In this document: piece after piece, positions 8,507 through 16,984 of the stretch
Position numbering within the stretch: position 1 is the stretch's first letter
Layout: the number at the start of each line of letters is the position of its first letter
NCBI GenBank assembly: GCA_902797035.1
Contig: CADBRH010000052.1
Coordinates: forward strand, 1 to 53,200
Source: an uncultured Bacteroidia bacterium
GTDB taxonomy: Bacteria; Bacteroidota; Bacteroidia; Bacteroidales; UBA932
Direction of reading: 5' to 3'
Length of the DNA: 53,200 bases
Program-made: the position numbers and the translations under genes
Notes under the pieces: generated by a model
Told to the model about the DNA's origin: nothing
The model's database searches: none
Seen by the model: the letters and a program-made list of their open reading frames with translations, nothing else

Positions 8507-10126
8507 TTACTGGGGAACCGCTTGCCAACGCATGTTGCGGACGACCAGCGTGACTCCGGCGCCGTCGCCGATGTCGAAGCGGACAGTACATCCCTTCTTA
8601 CCGGACCAGCCGTGAGTCTTCCAGTCATTAGTGAAGTCCTTCTTGAAGGTCTTCCACTCGCTGGTCTTGCTGAGGTTGAACGTGGTCTCACGTCCTCCGG
8701 CGGGGCCGCCGTCACCGAAGCCATTCTCGTTGCACCAGAAGAACTCGCACATGATGTTGGCGGTACACTTGTACTGGAACACGAGCATAGCGCCAGCGGC
8801 ATCGTTCGGAAGACGGCACAGAGGCATCCATGAGTCACCACCGGTTGTCTCGAATGTCCACTCTGTCTCGTTCGAACGGTCATCAGCCTGGTAATAATTG
8901 AGGTTGTTGACCCAGCCGGCCTGACCGAAGTTGTCAGGATAGAGGTAATCGACATCAGGATAGACCGTAGGATCGTCATCCGGATCAGGAGCGAGCTCGG
9001 CCGCGGCCTCGTCGGCGTACGGTGAGGCGCTCTTGGCGTCGGCGCTGTAATAGGCGAGGAACTCGGCGACGTGGGCCCAGCTGCCCTCTGAGGTCACCTC
9101 GACCTTGATGTAACGGCAGACCTGCTCGTCGAAGGTCCAGAGGTGGGTGGCATAGAGGTAACTGGCGTCATACTCTTCGTCGTGGACAACGGTCCAGTTC
9201 TCGTCGTCAATGCTGACGGAGACCTTCACCCACTTCAGCGGGGAGCCGTAACCGGCATCGGTCTTACGGCGGATCACCTCGACGGCGTTGACCTTATGGG
9301 CATAGCCGAGGTCGACTATGAACCAGTGGTAAGGACCGGTGAGGTTAGTGTGCCAGTAGGTGTCCATGTTACGGTCAAGAACGTTCTTGAGCTCATAACC
9401 AGTCTGCCAGAAATCAGAGTACTCGTTGATAGCCATCCTCCCGACAGGGATCTCACCTGTCTTCGGGGTGACACTGACGACGGTCGGCTCGGAAGTCTGG
9501 CCGGCGTCATTGGCGGAGGTGACGGTGATCTGCGTGGGATCCGTGAACGCGCCGATCGAGATATGCCCGTCAGCGGCGGACTGCACGGACTTGGTGACGG
9601 TCGCGCCGGTCAGGTCCTTATAGGAGACGTTGACGGTGACCTCGCGATGGTACTCGTTGACCCAGGACACGATGGCGCCCTCGACCTCTGGCTCGACAGT
9701 GACGGTCTCAGCCACATATTTGTAGGCGTAGGAGGCGTCCTCGGCGGCTCCGGTCACAGTCTGGGAGGGACCGGCCTGGCCGTCAGCCGAGTAAGGCGTG
9801 AGGGTGAAGGTGTAAGTGTTGGTGTCATTGAAACCCTCGTAGATGTAGCGGGTATGCCCCTCTCCCTTGGTCGGGCTGACAGCGTAACGGCTGATCTTGT
9901 GCTTGACAGTCTCGCCGCCGCGCTGGAACTCGACCATGGTGTAATAATAGTCTCCGGAAGTGGGATTGTCCCAGGTGAAGACCACGGAGCCGATACGGGC
10001 GGAAGTCTCGACATTCGAGAGCGCTCCGGGGGCGGTCAACGACCCTGTCCTGGTGCCATTCTCAAGCTCGTCGCAAGCCCAAAGAAGCGAAGCCGCCGCT
10101 AAAAGTATGAGTATGTATTTTTTCAT
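8507..10126 (-). CDS. Surface glycan-binding lipoprotein (DUF4959/DUF5126/DUF5000-like)
   Basis: A lipoprotein of 539 residues counting from the ATG at 10126, which begins MKKYILILL; two in-frame ATGs lie just upstream. The lipobox is LLWAC followed by DELEN, an acidic run that suggests surface export. The apparent order is a fibronectin-III-like domain (about 20-125), a second beta-sandwich (about 125-225), and an F5/8 type C-like module (about 235-380; DRNMDTYWHTN, WFIVDLGYA, CRYIKVEV). A C-terminal beta-rich domain (about 410-539) resembles the N-terminal domain of the DUF5722 protein. The position directly after susD is that of an SGBP. It is predicted to bind the target glycan on the cell surface next to the SusCD transporter. 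The DUF names are family assignments made by eye. Confidence 0.8.
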   Translation of the reverse strand: MKKYILILLAAASLLWACDELENGTRTGSLTAPGALSNVETSARIGSVVFTWDNPTSGDYYYTMVEFQRGGETVKHKISRYAVSPTKGEGHTRYIYEGFNDTNTYTFTLTPYSADGQAGPSQTVTGAAEDASYAYKYVAETVTVEPEVEGAIVSWVNEYHREVTVNVSYKDLTGATVTKSVQSAADGHISIGAFTDPTQITVTSANDAGQTSEPTVVSVTPKTGEIPVGRMAINEYSDFWQTGYELKNVLDRNMDTYWHTNLTGPYHWFIVDLGYAHKVNAVEVIRRKTDAGYGSPLKWVKVSVSIDDENWTVVHDEEYDASYLYATHLWTFDEQVCRYIKVEVTSEGSWAHVAEFLAYYSADAKSASPYADEAAAELAPDPDDDPTVYPDVDYLYPDNFGQAGWVNNLNYYQADDRSNETEWTFETTGGDSWMPLCRLPNDAAGAMLVFQYKCTANIMCEFFWCNENGFGDGGPAGGRETTFNLSKTSEWKTFKKDFTNDWKTHGWSGKKGCTVRFDIGDGAGVTLVVRNMRWQAVPQ

Positions 10127-10153
10127 AATCATGATCATTTAAAGGATTGCGGA

Positions 10154-11875
10154 CTACCAGCCCGGGTTCTGCCAATTGTTACCGGTGAGCTTGCTCATCT
10201 TGTTAAGCTCAGTGGTGTTGATCGGATAGAGCAAGTACTTGGTCTCGGCGGTCTGGCGGGCGTCGAAGGCGAAACGCTGGTATTCGAAGGCGCTGCCGTT
10301 CTGCGTGATACGCATTCCGGTCACCTGCTTGGCGTACTCACCGAGGACATTCCAGCGACGGAGGCTGAAGTAGCGGTCCTGCTCGAGAGCGAACTCGACG
10401 CGGCGCTCGTTGCGGTAGCGGGCCTCGAACTCATCGGCGGACAGGCCTGAAGGCAGGTCAGGCATACCGGCGCGGGCGCGGATGGCGTTCAGGGCATCGG
10501 CTGCCGACATGTTGACACCGGCGACATTCTGGTAAGGACCGGCGACCTTGGCGGCCACCTCGGCGAAGTTCATGTACACGTCGGTGAGGCGGATCATACG
10601 CAGGTAACCGTCCTGATTGGTGTTACGGTTGGATGCGTCGGACCCGAGCTTGCGCATGTAATAACCGGTCGAGGTGTAGCGGATATTGGTCGAGCTGATA
10701 CCGCAGGTACCACCAACATAAGTGTTGATGTAGGTCCCGCCACGCTTGGACATGTTGTAGAATATCGAGGCGTAGAAACGAGGGTCACGACCTTCGTACG
10801 GCTTGGTCTCGTCGTATCCGGAAGCGGCGTTGATGATGGGCTTCAGGTGAGCGGCGTCGGAATAGCCGGTGATGGCGGGCTGTCCGTTGGCCATCTCGTA
10901 GGCGTCCACAAGCTCCTGCGTCGGGCAAGAGCCGGCGGTTGTCGTTCCCGCGAGCACAGGGACACCGCAGTTTGCCCACACGGCCACCTGGGTTCCGCCG
11001 TAGATCGTCTCCTTGTCAACAGCGCGAAGGTCGTTCGGGTTGGTCAGGAAATAAAGGGCATAGGCGGAATAGGTGTCGGATGACTTATCCCAGAGGGAAT
11101 AGCCGTTGGCGAGGAGTTTCGACAGGGCGTCGGCCGCCACGTTGAGGGCCTGCTGCTTGTCGAACGTGCCGTTGTCGTGGAGAGGGCTGATGGCGTACAT
11201 GACCGCCTCGGCCCTGATGGCCTGGGCGACAGCCTTTGTCATCATGCCCCACTGCCCGTCGCGGTAGACATAGGAGAAGTCCTCGCAGTCACCGACGGCT
11301 ATAGCCTCGTCGCAGTCCTTGAGGATCTGGGTGACGACCTCAGACACAGTGGCGCGGGAGTCACCTGAGTAGTCGTGGGAAGTGCCATAGTCGGTAAGCG
11401 CGAGAGGGACACCACCGTAGCGCTTGACGAGCTGCATGTAATAGAAGGCGCGGAGGGTCTTCGCCTGGGCGGACCACGCGGCCCTCTCCTGCTCGGTCAT
11501 CTTGGCAGTGGCCTCGCCGATGTTGTCGAGGAAGACATTGCACTTGCGGATGCCCTGGAACAGCGTGGTCCAAGGGTCTCCGTCAAAGTTATAAGAAGCG
11601 AAATTGCTGGCGTTCAGCGCCTGGTTGTACCAATAGTCGTACTTAGTGCCGGAGGTGATCGCCTGGGCGTCCTGGGCGTCATCGGAGAATGAGCCAGCGC
11701 GCAGGTCGAGGCCACCGATGTAGTTATAGCAGGAGTTGATATAACCACGGGTCATGTTACGATCGGCGAACACCTGACCCATATCAGTGGTTCCGTTGTC
11801 CCTCAGGTCGAGCATATCGTTGCATGCGGGAAGCGCGAAAACGGCCAACAATAAAAGAACGATATATTTTTTCAT
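10154..11875 (-). CDS. RagB/SusD family nutrient-binding lipoprotein (second pair)
   Basis: A SusD-type outer-membrane lipoprotein that caps its SusC partner and captures oligosaccharide. The chosen start gives MKKYIVLLL and 573 residues; an in-frame ATG four codons upstream (11887) is also possible. The lipobox is ALPAC followed by NDMLDL. SusD hallmarks are the RAFYYMQLVKRYGGVPL helix near residue 150, the VDAYEMANGQ segment, RYRNERRVEFALEQDRYFSLRRW, and the C-terminal NNWQNPGW ending. It lies 18 bp downstream of its SusC (30 bp counted to the chosen start) and shortly before the SGBP gene. Confidence 0.93.
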   Translation of the reverse strand: MKKYIVLLLLAVFALPACNDMLDLRDNGTTDMGQVFADRNMTRGYINSCYNYIGGLDLRAGSFSDDAQDAQAITSGTKYDYWYNQALNASNFASYNFDGDPWTTLFQGIRKCNVFLDNIGEATAKMTEQERAAWSAQAKTLRAFYYMQLVKRYGGVPLALTDYGTSHDYSGDSRATVSEVVTQILKDCDEAIAVGDCEDFSYVYRDGQWGMMTKAVAQAIRAEAVMYAISPLHDNGTFDKQQALNVAADALSKLLANGYSLWDKSSDTYSAYALYFLTNPNDLRAVDKETIYGGTQVAVWANCGVPVLAGTTTAGSCPTQELVDAYEMANGQPAITGYSDAAHLKPIINAASGYDETKPYEGRDPRFYASIFYNMSKRGGTYINTYVGGTCGISSTNIRYTSTGYYMRKLGSDASNRNTNQDGYLRMIRLTDVYMNFAEVAAKVAGPYQNVAGVNMSAADALNAIRARAGMPDLPSGLSADEFEARYRNERRVEFALEQDRYFSLRRWNVLGEYAKQVTGMRITQNGSAFEYQRFAFDARQTAETKYLLYPINTTELNKMSKLTGNNWQNPGW

Positions 11876-11905
11876 TTCTTTCATCATTTAATTGATTAGA
11901 TCAGA

Positions 11906-14900
11906 CTAGAAGGAGACATTGAAACCGATACGATACATCCGGAACACCGGGAGAGCGGTGATGTTGTTGCCTTCCACCGGCATGTCGGCCGGAAGCTTGT
12001 CAAAGCAGAACAGGTTCTGCCCGCCGAGATAGATCCTCGCCACGCCGGCTCCGATGGAGTCGCAGAAACGCTTGGGAAGCCTGTAGGCGATCTCGGCGTT
12101 CTTCAGACGGATGAACGAGGAGTTCCTGTAGAAGTAGTCACTGGCCTGGGTGTTGGTCGTGGAAGCGGTGGAAAGAGCCGGGAAATCGATCGGCTCACCG
12201 TTCAACCACCTCTCAGCGGTCCAGGCGTTCCTCATGCTCTCAGTGTAGAAACCGTCACGGAGAGAATTGTAGCTGTAGAGATAGGAGTAGTTCCTGTAGT
12301 AGTCAGCCACACCCTGGAAGAGAGCGGAGACCTCGAAGGACTTCCATGAGAATCCAAGGTCGATGCCGAAGGAATAGCGAGGGAGCCAGCCCTTGGCGAG
12401 AGGAGCCTGGTCCTTCTCGTCGATGACACCGTCCTTGTTCAGATCCTGATACTTGATGTCTCCCAGACGAGGGGTACCGAAGGAGTACTTGGCGTGGCTG
12501 TCAATCTCGTCCTGGAAATTGAACAGGCCGTTGCCGTTGCTCCAGTCGACAAGGTAGCCCCAGGCCTGACCGTTGGGATAGCCCTCCTGACGGAGACGAT
12601 AGACATAGTCCTCGTCCCTTTCGGACTCACCCACGCTGATGACCTTGTTCTGGTTGTAAGAGAGGTGACCGTTGATATGGACAGCCCAATCCTCGTTGAA
12701 GCGCTTGTTGTAACCGACCTGGAGTTCCCAACCCTTGTTCTCGCTCTCACCGATGTTGAGGACGGGGAAGGAGCCCAGAGGAATACCCTGGTAGGCGGGA
12801 GTAAGGGCGGTTGACCTGACAAGACCATTGTTCAACCTCTCCTTGAAGATGTCGAAGCTGACGCTGAACTGGTTGCCCAGACCGAGGTCGATACCGACAT
12901 TGGCCTTGGCGATCTTCTCAGGCTCGAGGGCGGCGTTGCCGTAGACGGACTCGTTGGTGTAGTACCTGTGCCAAGGAATGTTACCGCCTTGCTGTGACCT
13001 GACCTGATCCTTGTAGGAGTAACGGTCGTAACCGGTCGCGTCGTTGCCGGTAATGGCGTAGGACGCGCGGATCTTGAAGAGGGACAGCCAGGAGGCGTTA
13101 TCCTTGATAAAGGGCTCGTTGGAGGCGATCCAGGCGGCGCTGACACCGGGGGTCCAGAGGAAACGGGTGGCTCTCGGGAAGTAATCCGAGGCGGAGTATC
13201 CTGTGACCAGGTGCAGGGCGTAGCGATGGTCGTAGTTATAGAGGACATCCACGCCGGTGTAGATACGACGGTAGTCGTAAGCGGCGGCGTAGTTGCCGGT
13301 CTGATCGATGAAGCTCTGGTACAGGCCGTAGGCGTTGGCGGAAACATGGTGCTTGTCAAAGTCACGGGTGTAACCGGCCTCTCCCTTGTAGGACATGTAG
13401 CCGTACAGGGCGGTTCCCTTGCCATAGCTGAGGGTACCGTTGATCGTGGTGCCGAGCTGGGTGAAGCTCAACTTGGACCAATCGTCGTCGCGGTAAACCC
13501 TCTTGTAGCTCTGGAGGGTGGACTGGTTGGCGGTGATGTAGGAGAGGTAACCGACACTGGCCTTGGCCCACAGACCGGGAGTGATCATGCTCAGGTCGAA
13601 CTGGAGACCTCCCTGGCCGTAGATGTTCGTGTTGGTGGTGTTGGAATATCCGCTCCTGTTCAGGAGTCCGTAAGGGCTCTCAACCATGTTGACGGTGGAG
13701 ATCACATCCCCGGCGGGCTGAAGGATGGTCTCGCCGTCGGAACCCAAGATCTCGGGAGTGACGGGGCCATAGACTGTCGGAGGCATGAAGGCCATATATT
13801 CATATATGGTGTTGTTGTAGGCCGTGTTCCCGTTGGGAGTGTGAGCCTTGACGACAGAACCCGCGAGATTCATGAAAAGACCGATCCAGCGGTTGACCAT
13901 GACGTCGATGTTGGAGCGGAAGTTCATGCGGACCTTCTCGTTGTCGGACTTGTACTTCTCCGAGTCACCGTTCCAGAAGGAACCCTGATGGATGAAGTTC
14001 ATGGTCGTGAAATACTGCACGCGCTCGCCGCCGCCTGTGGCGTCGAGGGAGACCCTCTGAAGGTTGGAGGCCTTCTTCATGAGCAGGTCAGCCCAGTTGG
14101 TGTTGGGATAGTAATCTGTGTTGGCTCCCTTCTTGAAGTTGTCGAGAGCCTGCTCTGAGAAGAAGACATTCTTGCCGCGGCCATCGTTGAACGCGGCCTG
14201 GTTGCGCATCGTGGCGTACTCGTAGGAGTCGAACTGATGCATCACGTCGACCGGCTGCTCGACAGTGTTGGAGATATTCACGCCGACCTTGAGCTTGCCG
14301 GGGGCTCCCCTCTTGGTGTTGATCACGAGGAGACCGTTGGCGCCGCGCAAACCGTAGATCGCCTGGGAGGCGCCGTCTTTCAGAACTGAGATCGACTCGA
14401 CCTCCTCGGGGGAGATACGGTAAAGAATGTCGTGGGAATAGTTGTCGTAGAGTATCCCGTCGATCACTATACCGGCGGACCCGTCACGGATCGAGTGGAT
14501 ACCGCGGACAAACATCGACAGCTCCTCGTAAGTGGGCTCGAAAGTGCTCTCGATCGTCGTGAAACCTGAGAGACGGCCCGAGAGAGTCTGCTGCAGACGG
14601 GTGTTGAGAGATTTGCCGAGTGTCGTCCCTGACACCGTCGACACGGCGTCGGAAAGATCCTCACGGTAAACCTTGGAATAACCCAGGTTGATAACCTCGG
14701 CGAGATCGTGACCGTCATCCTCGAGGACAACCTGCATATCAGGCGACGCTTTGATCGTCTGTTTCTTGAAACCGACGAGCGCGAAGGTAAGCTCATCGGA
14801 GCTACTCGCGGTGGCCGTGTACTGGCCGTTCTTGTCAGTGATGTACAAGGCTTTGCCATTAGTGGAGACGATCACGCCTGGAATGGGGTTCCCGTAAACA

Positions 14901-15001
14901 TCCTTAACGGTCCCCGACACAGTGAGATCATTCTGCGCGCTGGCGAAAGCACTGCCAAGAAGCATCAACGCGGCGGCTATGATTATATGCTTTTTCATCA
15001 T
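11906..15001 (-). CDS. SusC/RagA-type TonB-dependent transporter (second pair, divergent)
   Basis: A 1031-residue outer-membrane beta-barrel importer driven by TonB. It has a signal peptide (ASA-QND), a carboxypeptidase D-like domain (about 25-95; SGTVKDVYGNPIPGV), a plug domain (about 110-240; VRGIHSIRDG, IDGILYD, VESISVLKDGASQAIYGLRGANG), and a barrel ending in RIGFNVSF. The usual VVVVGYG segment before the plug is replaced by AEVINLGYSKVYRED, so this SusC is divergent there. It pairs with the SusD at 10154. It lies 32 bp after the first SusD gene and belongs to the same minus-strand operon. The substrate is inferred only from context. Confidence 0.93.
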   Translation of the reverse strand: MMKKHIIIAAALMLLGSAFASAQNDLTVSGTVKDVYGNPIPGVIVSTNGKALYITDKNGQYTATASSSDELTFALVGFKKQTIKASPDMQVVLEDDGHDLAEVINLGYSKVYREDLSDAVSTVSGTTLGKSLNTRLQQTLSGRLSGFTTIESTFEPTYEELSMFVRGIHSIRDGSAGIVIDGILYDNYSHDILYRISPEEVESISVLKDGASQAIYGLRGANGLLVINTKRGAPGKLKVGVNISNTVEQPVDVMHQFDSYEYATMRNQAAFNDGRGKNVFFSEQALDNFKKGANTDYYPNTNWADLLMKKASNLQRVSLDATGGGERVQYFTTMNFIHQGSFWNGDSEKYKSDNEKVRMNFRSNIDVMVNRWIGLFMNLAGSVVKAHTPNGNTAYNNTIYEYMAFMPPTVYGPVTPEILGSDGETILQPAGDVISTVNMVESPYGLLNRSGYSNTTNTNIYGQGGLQFDLSMITPGLWAKASVGYLSYITANQSTLQSYKRVYRDDDWSKLSFTQLGTTINGTLSYGKGTALYGYMSYKGEAGYTRDFDKHHVSANAYGLYQSFIDQTGNYAAAYDYRRIYTGVDVLYNYDHRYALHLVTGYSASDYFPRATRFLWTPGVSAAWIASNEPFIKDNASWLSLFKIRASYAITGNDATGYDRYSYKDQVRSQQGGNIPWHRYYTNESVYGNAALEPEKIAKANVGIDLGLGNQFSVSFDIFKERLNNGLVRSTALTPAYQGIPLGSFPVLNIGESENKGWELQVGYNKRFNEDWAVHINGHLSYNQNKVISVGESERDEDYVYRLRQEGYPNGQAWGYLVDWSNGNGLFNFQDEIDSHAKYSFGTPRLGDIKYQDLNKDGVIDEKDQAPLAKGWLPRYSFGIDLGFSWKSFEVSALFQGVADYYRNYSYLYSYNSLRDGFYTESMRNAWTAERWLNGEPIDFPALSTASTTNTQASDYFYRNSSFIRLKNAEIAYRLPKRFCDSIGAGVARIYLGGQNLFCFDKLPADMPVEGNNITALPVFRMYRIGFNVSF

Positions 15002-15033
15002 ATCTGATCAATTAATAAGGTTAGGGGGAACTA

Positions 15034-16971
15034 CTACCAACCGGGGTTCTGCCAATTCTCACCGGTGACGGCGAGCATGTTGTTGACTTCGGAAAGCGGA
15101 ATCGCGACCTTCAGGTACTTGTTGGTGTAGCACTGACGCTCCTTGATAAGGTGGCGGTCGTAGGTGTAACCGGTCACATTACCGGCCGCGTCGACGTGGC
15201 AGGTGATGTAAGCGGCGGTCACCCAGTGGTCAGTGGCCGAAAGGTCTCCGTCGGGCCTGCTCCAGCGGCGGACGTCGAAGTAGCGGTTGCCCTCGAGAGC
15301 GAACTCGACGCGGCGCTCGTTGCGGATCCTCTGGCGGAGGCTCTCACCTGTGACGCTGGCGGGAATCTCGGGCATGCCGACACGGGCGCGGACACGGTTG
15401 GTGGCCTGACGGGCCTCATCCTCGTGGCCAGCCTCGAGAGCGGCCTCGGCGAAGTTGAGGATAATCTCGGCCAGACGGTAGTCCTTGTGGTCAGCGCCGG
15501 AAAGGGTCAGCGAGAGGTGATCGGAGTTCGGGTGCGCGAACTTGCGCTCGAAGTAACCTGTACGGGTGGCGGTACGGCCGGTAAGGGCCCATCCCATCAA
15601 ACCTTCAGGCTCCTCGTGGATTTTTCCTCCCTGCTCCCAACGGGCCCAGGTGGCGATGGTACGCGCGCCACGCCATCCGGCGTCCTGTCCCTTGTTCTCG
15701 AAGGAGTTCGCCGCGGAGGCGCTACCCCAAGAGCAGAAACGCTTGGAGCCAGTGTAATAAATCGTGGCGTAGAAGCGAGGGTCGCGGTTGGCGTAAGGGT
15801 TGTTCGGATCGTAGAGGGTGTTGGCCGTGTTGTAGTTCGGATCCAGATGGTACTCGTCGTTGTACGGCTTGGAGAGGTCAAGGACAGGCTGTCCGTCGGT
15901 GGTCTCGTAAGCGTCGACAAGCTCCTGGGTCGGGCAGGTCCCGGTCTTGTAACCGCAGATGGCCCCGATACAGTCGACGTTGGCCACATCCCACGCCCCG
16001 TTGGTGAGCTGGAAGATGGTCTCCATGTCGGCGGGAGACTCGGTATAGACCTGGGAGTTGTTGAAGTACTCGTTGTAGATCTGGGCGTACTGGTTAGGGA
16101 GGCAGACAGTCTGCTCATCCTGCCAGGCCGCGTAGTTCAGCGAGTTGTAGAGCTTGAAGCCATGGGACTCGAGCTCGGAAAGAGCCTGCTTGTTGATAGT
16201 GTAAGCCTCGTTCCAGTAGTTGTTTCCCTCGTTATAGAGAGGGCTGGCGGCGAAGAGGCTCATGCGGGACTTGATGGCCCACGCGAGAGCCTTGCACATA
16301 CGGCGCTTCTCACCGGAGGAAGTGATTCTCCAAGGCAGCTCGGCGCAGGCGATGGCGGCGTCGCACTCCTTGATGATGAACTGGACGACCTCGTAGTAGC
16401 TGGCCCTTGTCACCTCAGAGAAGTCATCGGTGTAGGTGTAAGGAGCGTCGATGATCGGAAGGCCGCATCCGAACCACATGAGCAGCTCTGAATAATAGTA
16501 CGCGCGGAGGAGCCTCGCCTCAGCGATCCAGCGGTTGTACTCGGAAGAGCTTCCTACCACCGCGGGATCGGCGTTGGCGATGAACATCGCGCAATCGCGG
16601 ATGCTTTTGAAATATTTTGTCCAGTAATTGTTCTCGACAGTTCCCGTGACACTCCAGACAGGATGGCTGGAAGCGGAGGCGTTACCGTTGTAAAGCAGAG
16701 CGGAACCCGCCCAGTTCACGTCAAGGTCATCGCCGTCCCAAGAGTCGTCACACCAGTTGACCGGGCCTCTCGTCCAGAAGAAGTATTGCAGCGACTTCGT
16801 CGGGAGGTTGGAATAACAGGTGTTCATGTAAGCCATGGTCTTGTCATAGTCGCCCCACACTTCTTCAAGGGAAATCTTGCCGTCAGGAGCCTGGTCCAGG
16901 TACTTGCCGCAAGAGACAGCGCACAATGAGAGAGTGACGGCCGCGACTACAATGTATATCAATTTTTTCAT
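15034..16971 (-). CDS. RagB/SusD family nutrient-binding lipoprotein (first pair)
   Basis: A SusD-type lipoprotein of 645 residues from the ATG at 16971 (MKKLIYI). Upstream in-frame ATGs at 16977 and 16983 exist; the last begins one base after the SusC stop. The lipobox is CAVSC. Family signs are LLRAYYYSELLMWFGCGLPI near residue 150, CPTQELVDAYETTDGQP, RIRNERRVEFALEGNRYFDVRRW, and the NWQNPGW end shared with the other SusD of the locus. At about 645 residues it is longer than typical SusD proteins (500-580). The extra length lies in the region around residues 330-480. It probably forms a complex with the SusC encoded just upstream. Confidence 0.93.
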   Translation of the reverse strand: MKKLIYIVVAAVTLSLCAVSCGKYLDQAPDGKISLEEVWGDYDKTMAYMNTCYSNLPTKSLQYFFWTRGPVNWCDDSWDGDDLDVNWAGSALLYNGNASASSHPVWSVTGTVENNYWTKYFKSIRDCAMFIANADPAVVGSSSEYNRWIAEARLLRAYYYSELLMWFGCGLPIIDAPYTYTDDFSEVTRASYYEVVQFIIKECDAAIACAELPWRITSSGEKRRMCKALAWAIKSRMSLFAASPLYNEGNNYWNEAYTINKQALSELESHGFKLYNSLNYAAWQDEQTVCLPNQYAQIYNEYFNNSQVYTESPADMETIFQLTNGAWDVANVDCIGAICGYKTGTCPTQELVDAYETTDGQPVLDLSKPYNDEYHLDPNYNTANTLYDPNNPYANRDPRFYATIYYTGSKRFCSWGSASAANSFENKGQDAGWRGARTIATWARWEQGGKIHEEPEGLMGWALTGRTATRTGYFERKFAHPNSDHLSLTLSGADHKDYRLAEIILNFAEAALEAGHEDEARQATNRVRARVGMPEIPASVTGESLRQRIRNERRVEFALEGNRYFDVRRWSRPDGDLSATDHWVTAAYITCHVDAAGNVTGYTYDRHLIKERQCYTNKYLKVAIPLSEVNNMLAVTGENWQNPGW

Positions 16972-16984
16972 ATTCATCTCCATT

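Noticed and set aside
13211-14158. A 315-codon plus-strand frame opposite the second susC
   Set aside because: The minus frame has full SusC plug and barrel motifs, and the plus frame has none.
10154-15080. Near-identical 3' ends of the two PUL susD genes (both encode NWQNPGW) as a possible recent repeat
   Set aside because: The NPGW ending is a conserved SusD C-terminus, and the DNA around it diverges at once, so it is not a recent duplication or recombination site.
15151-16491. A 446-codon plus-strand frame opposite the first susD of the PUL
   Set aside because: Shadow of the minus-strand SusD, with the same low-complexity Val/Gly/Asp composition; no start signal or known motif.
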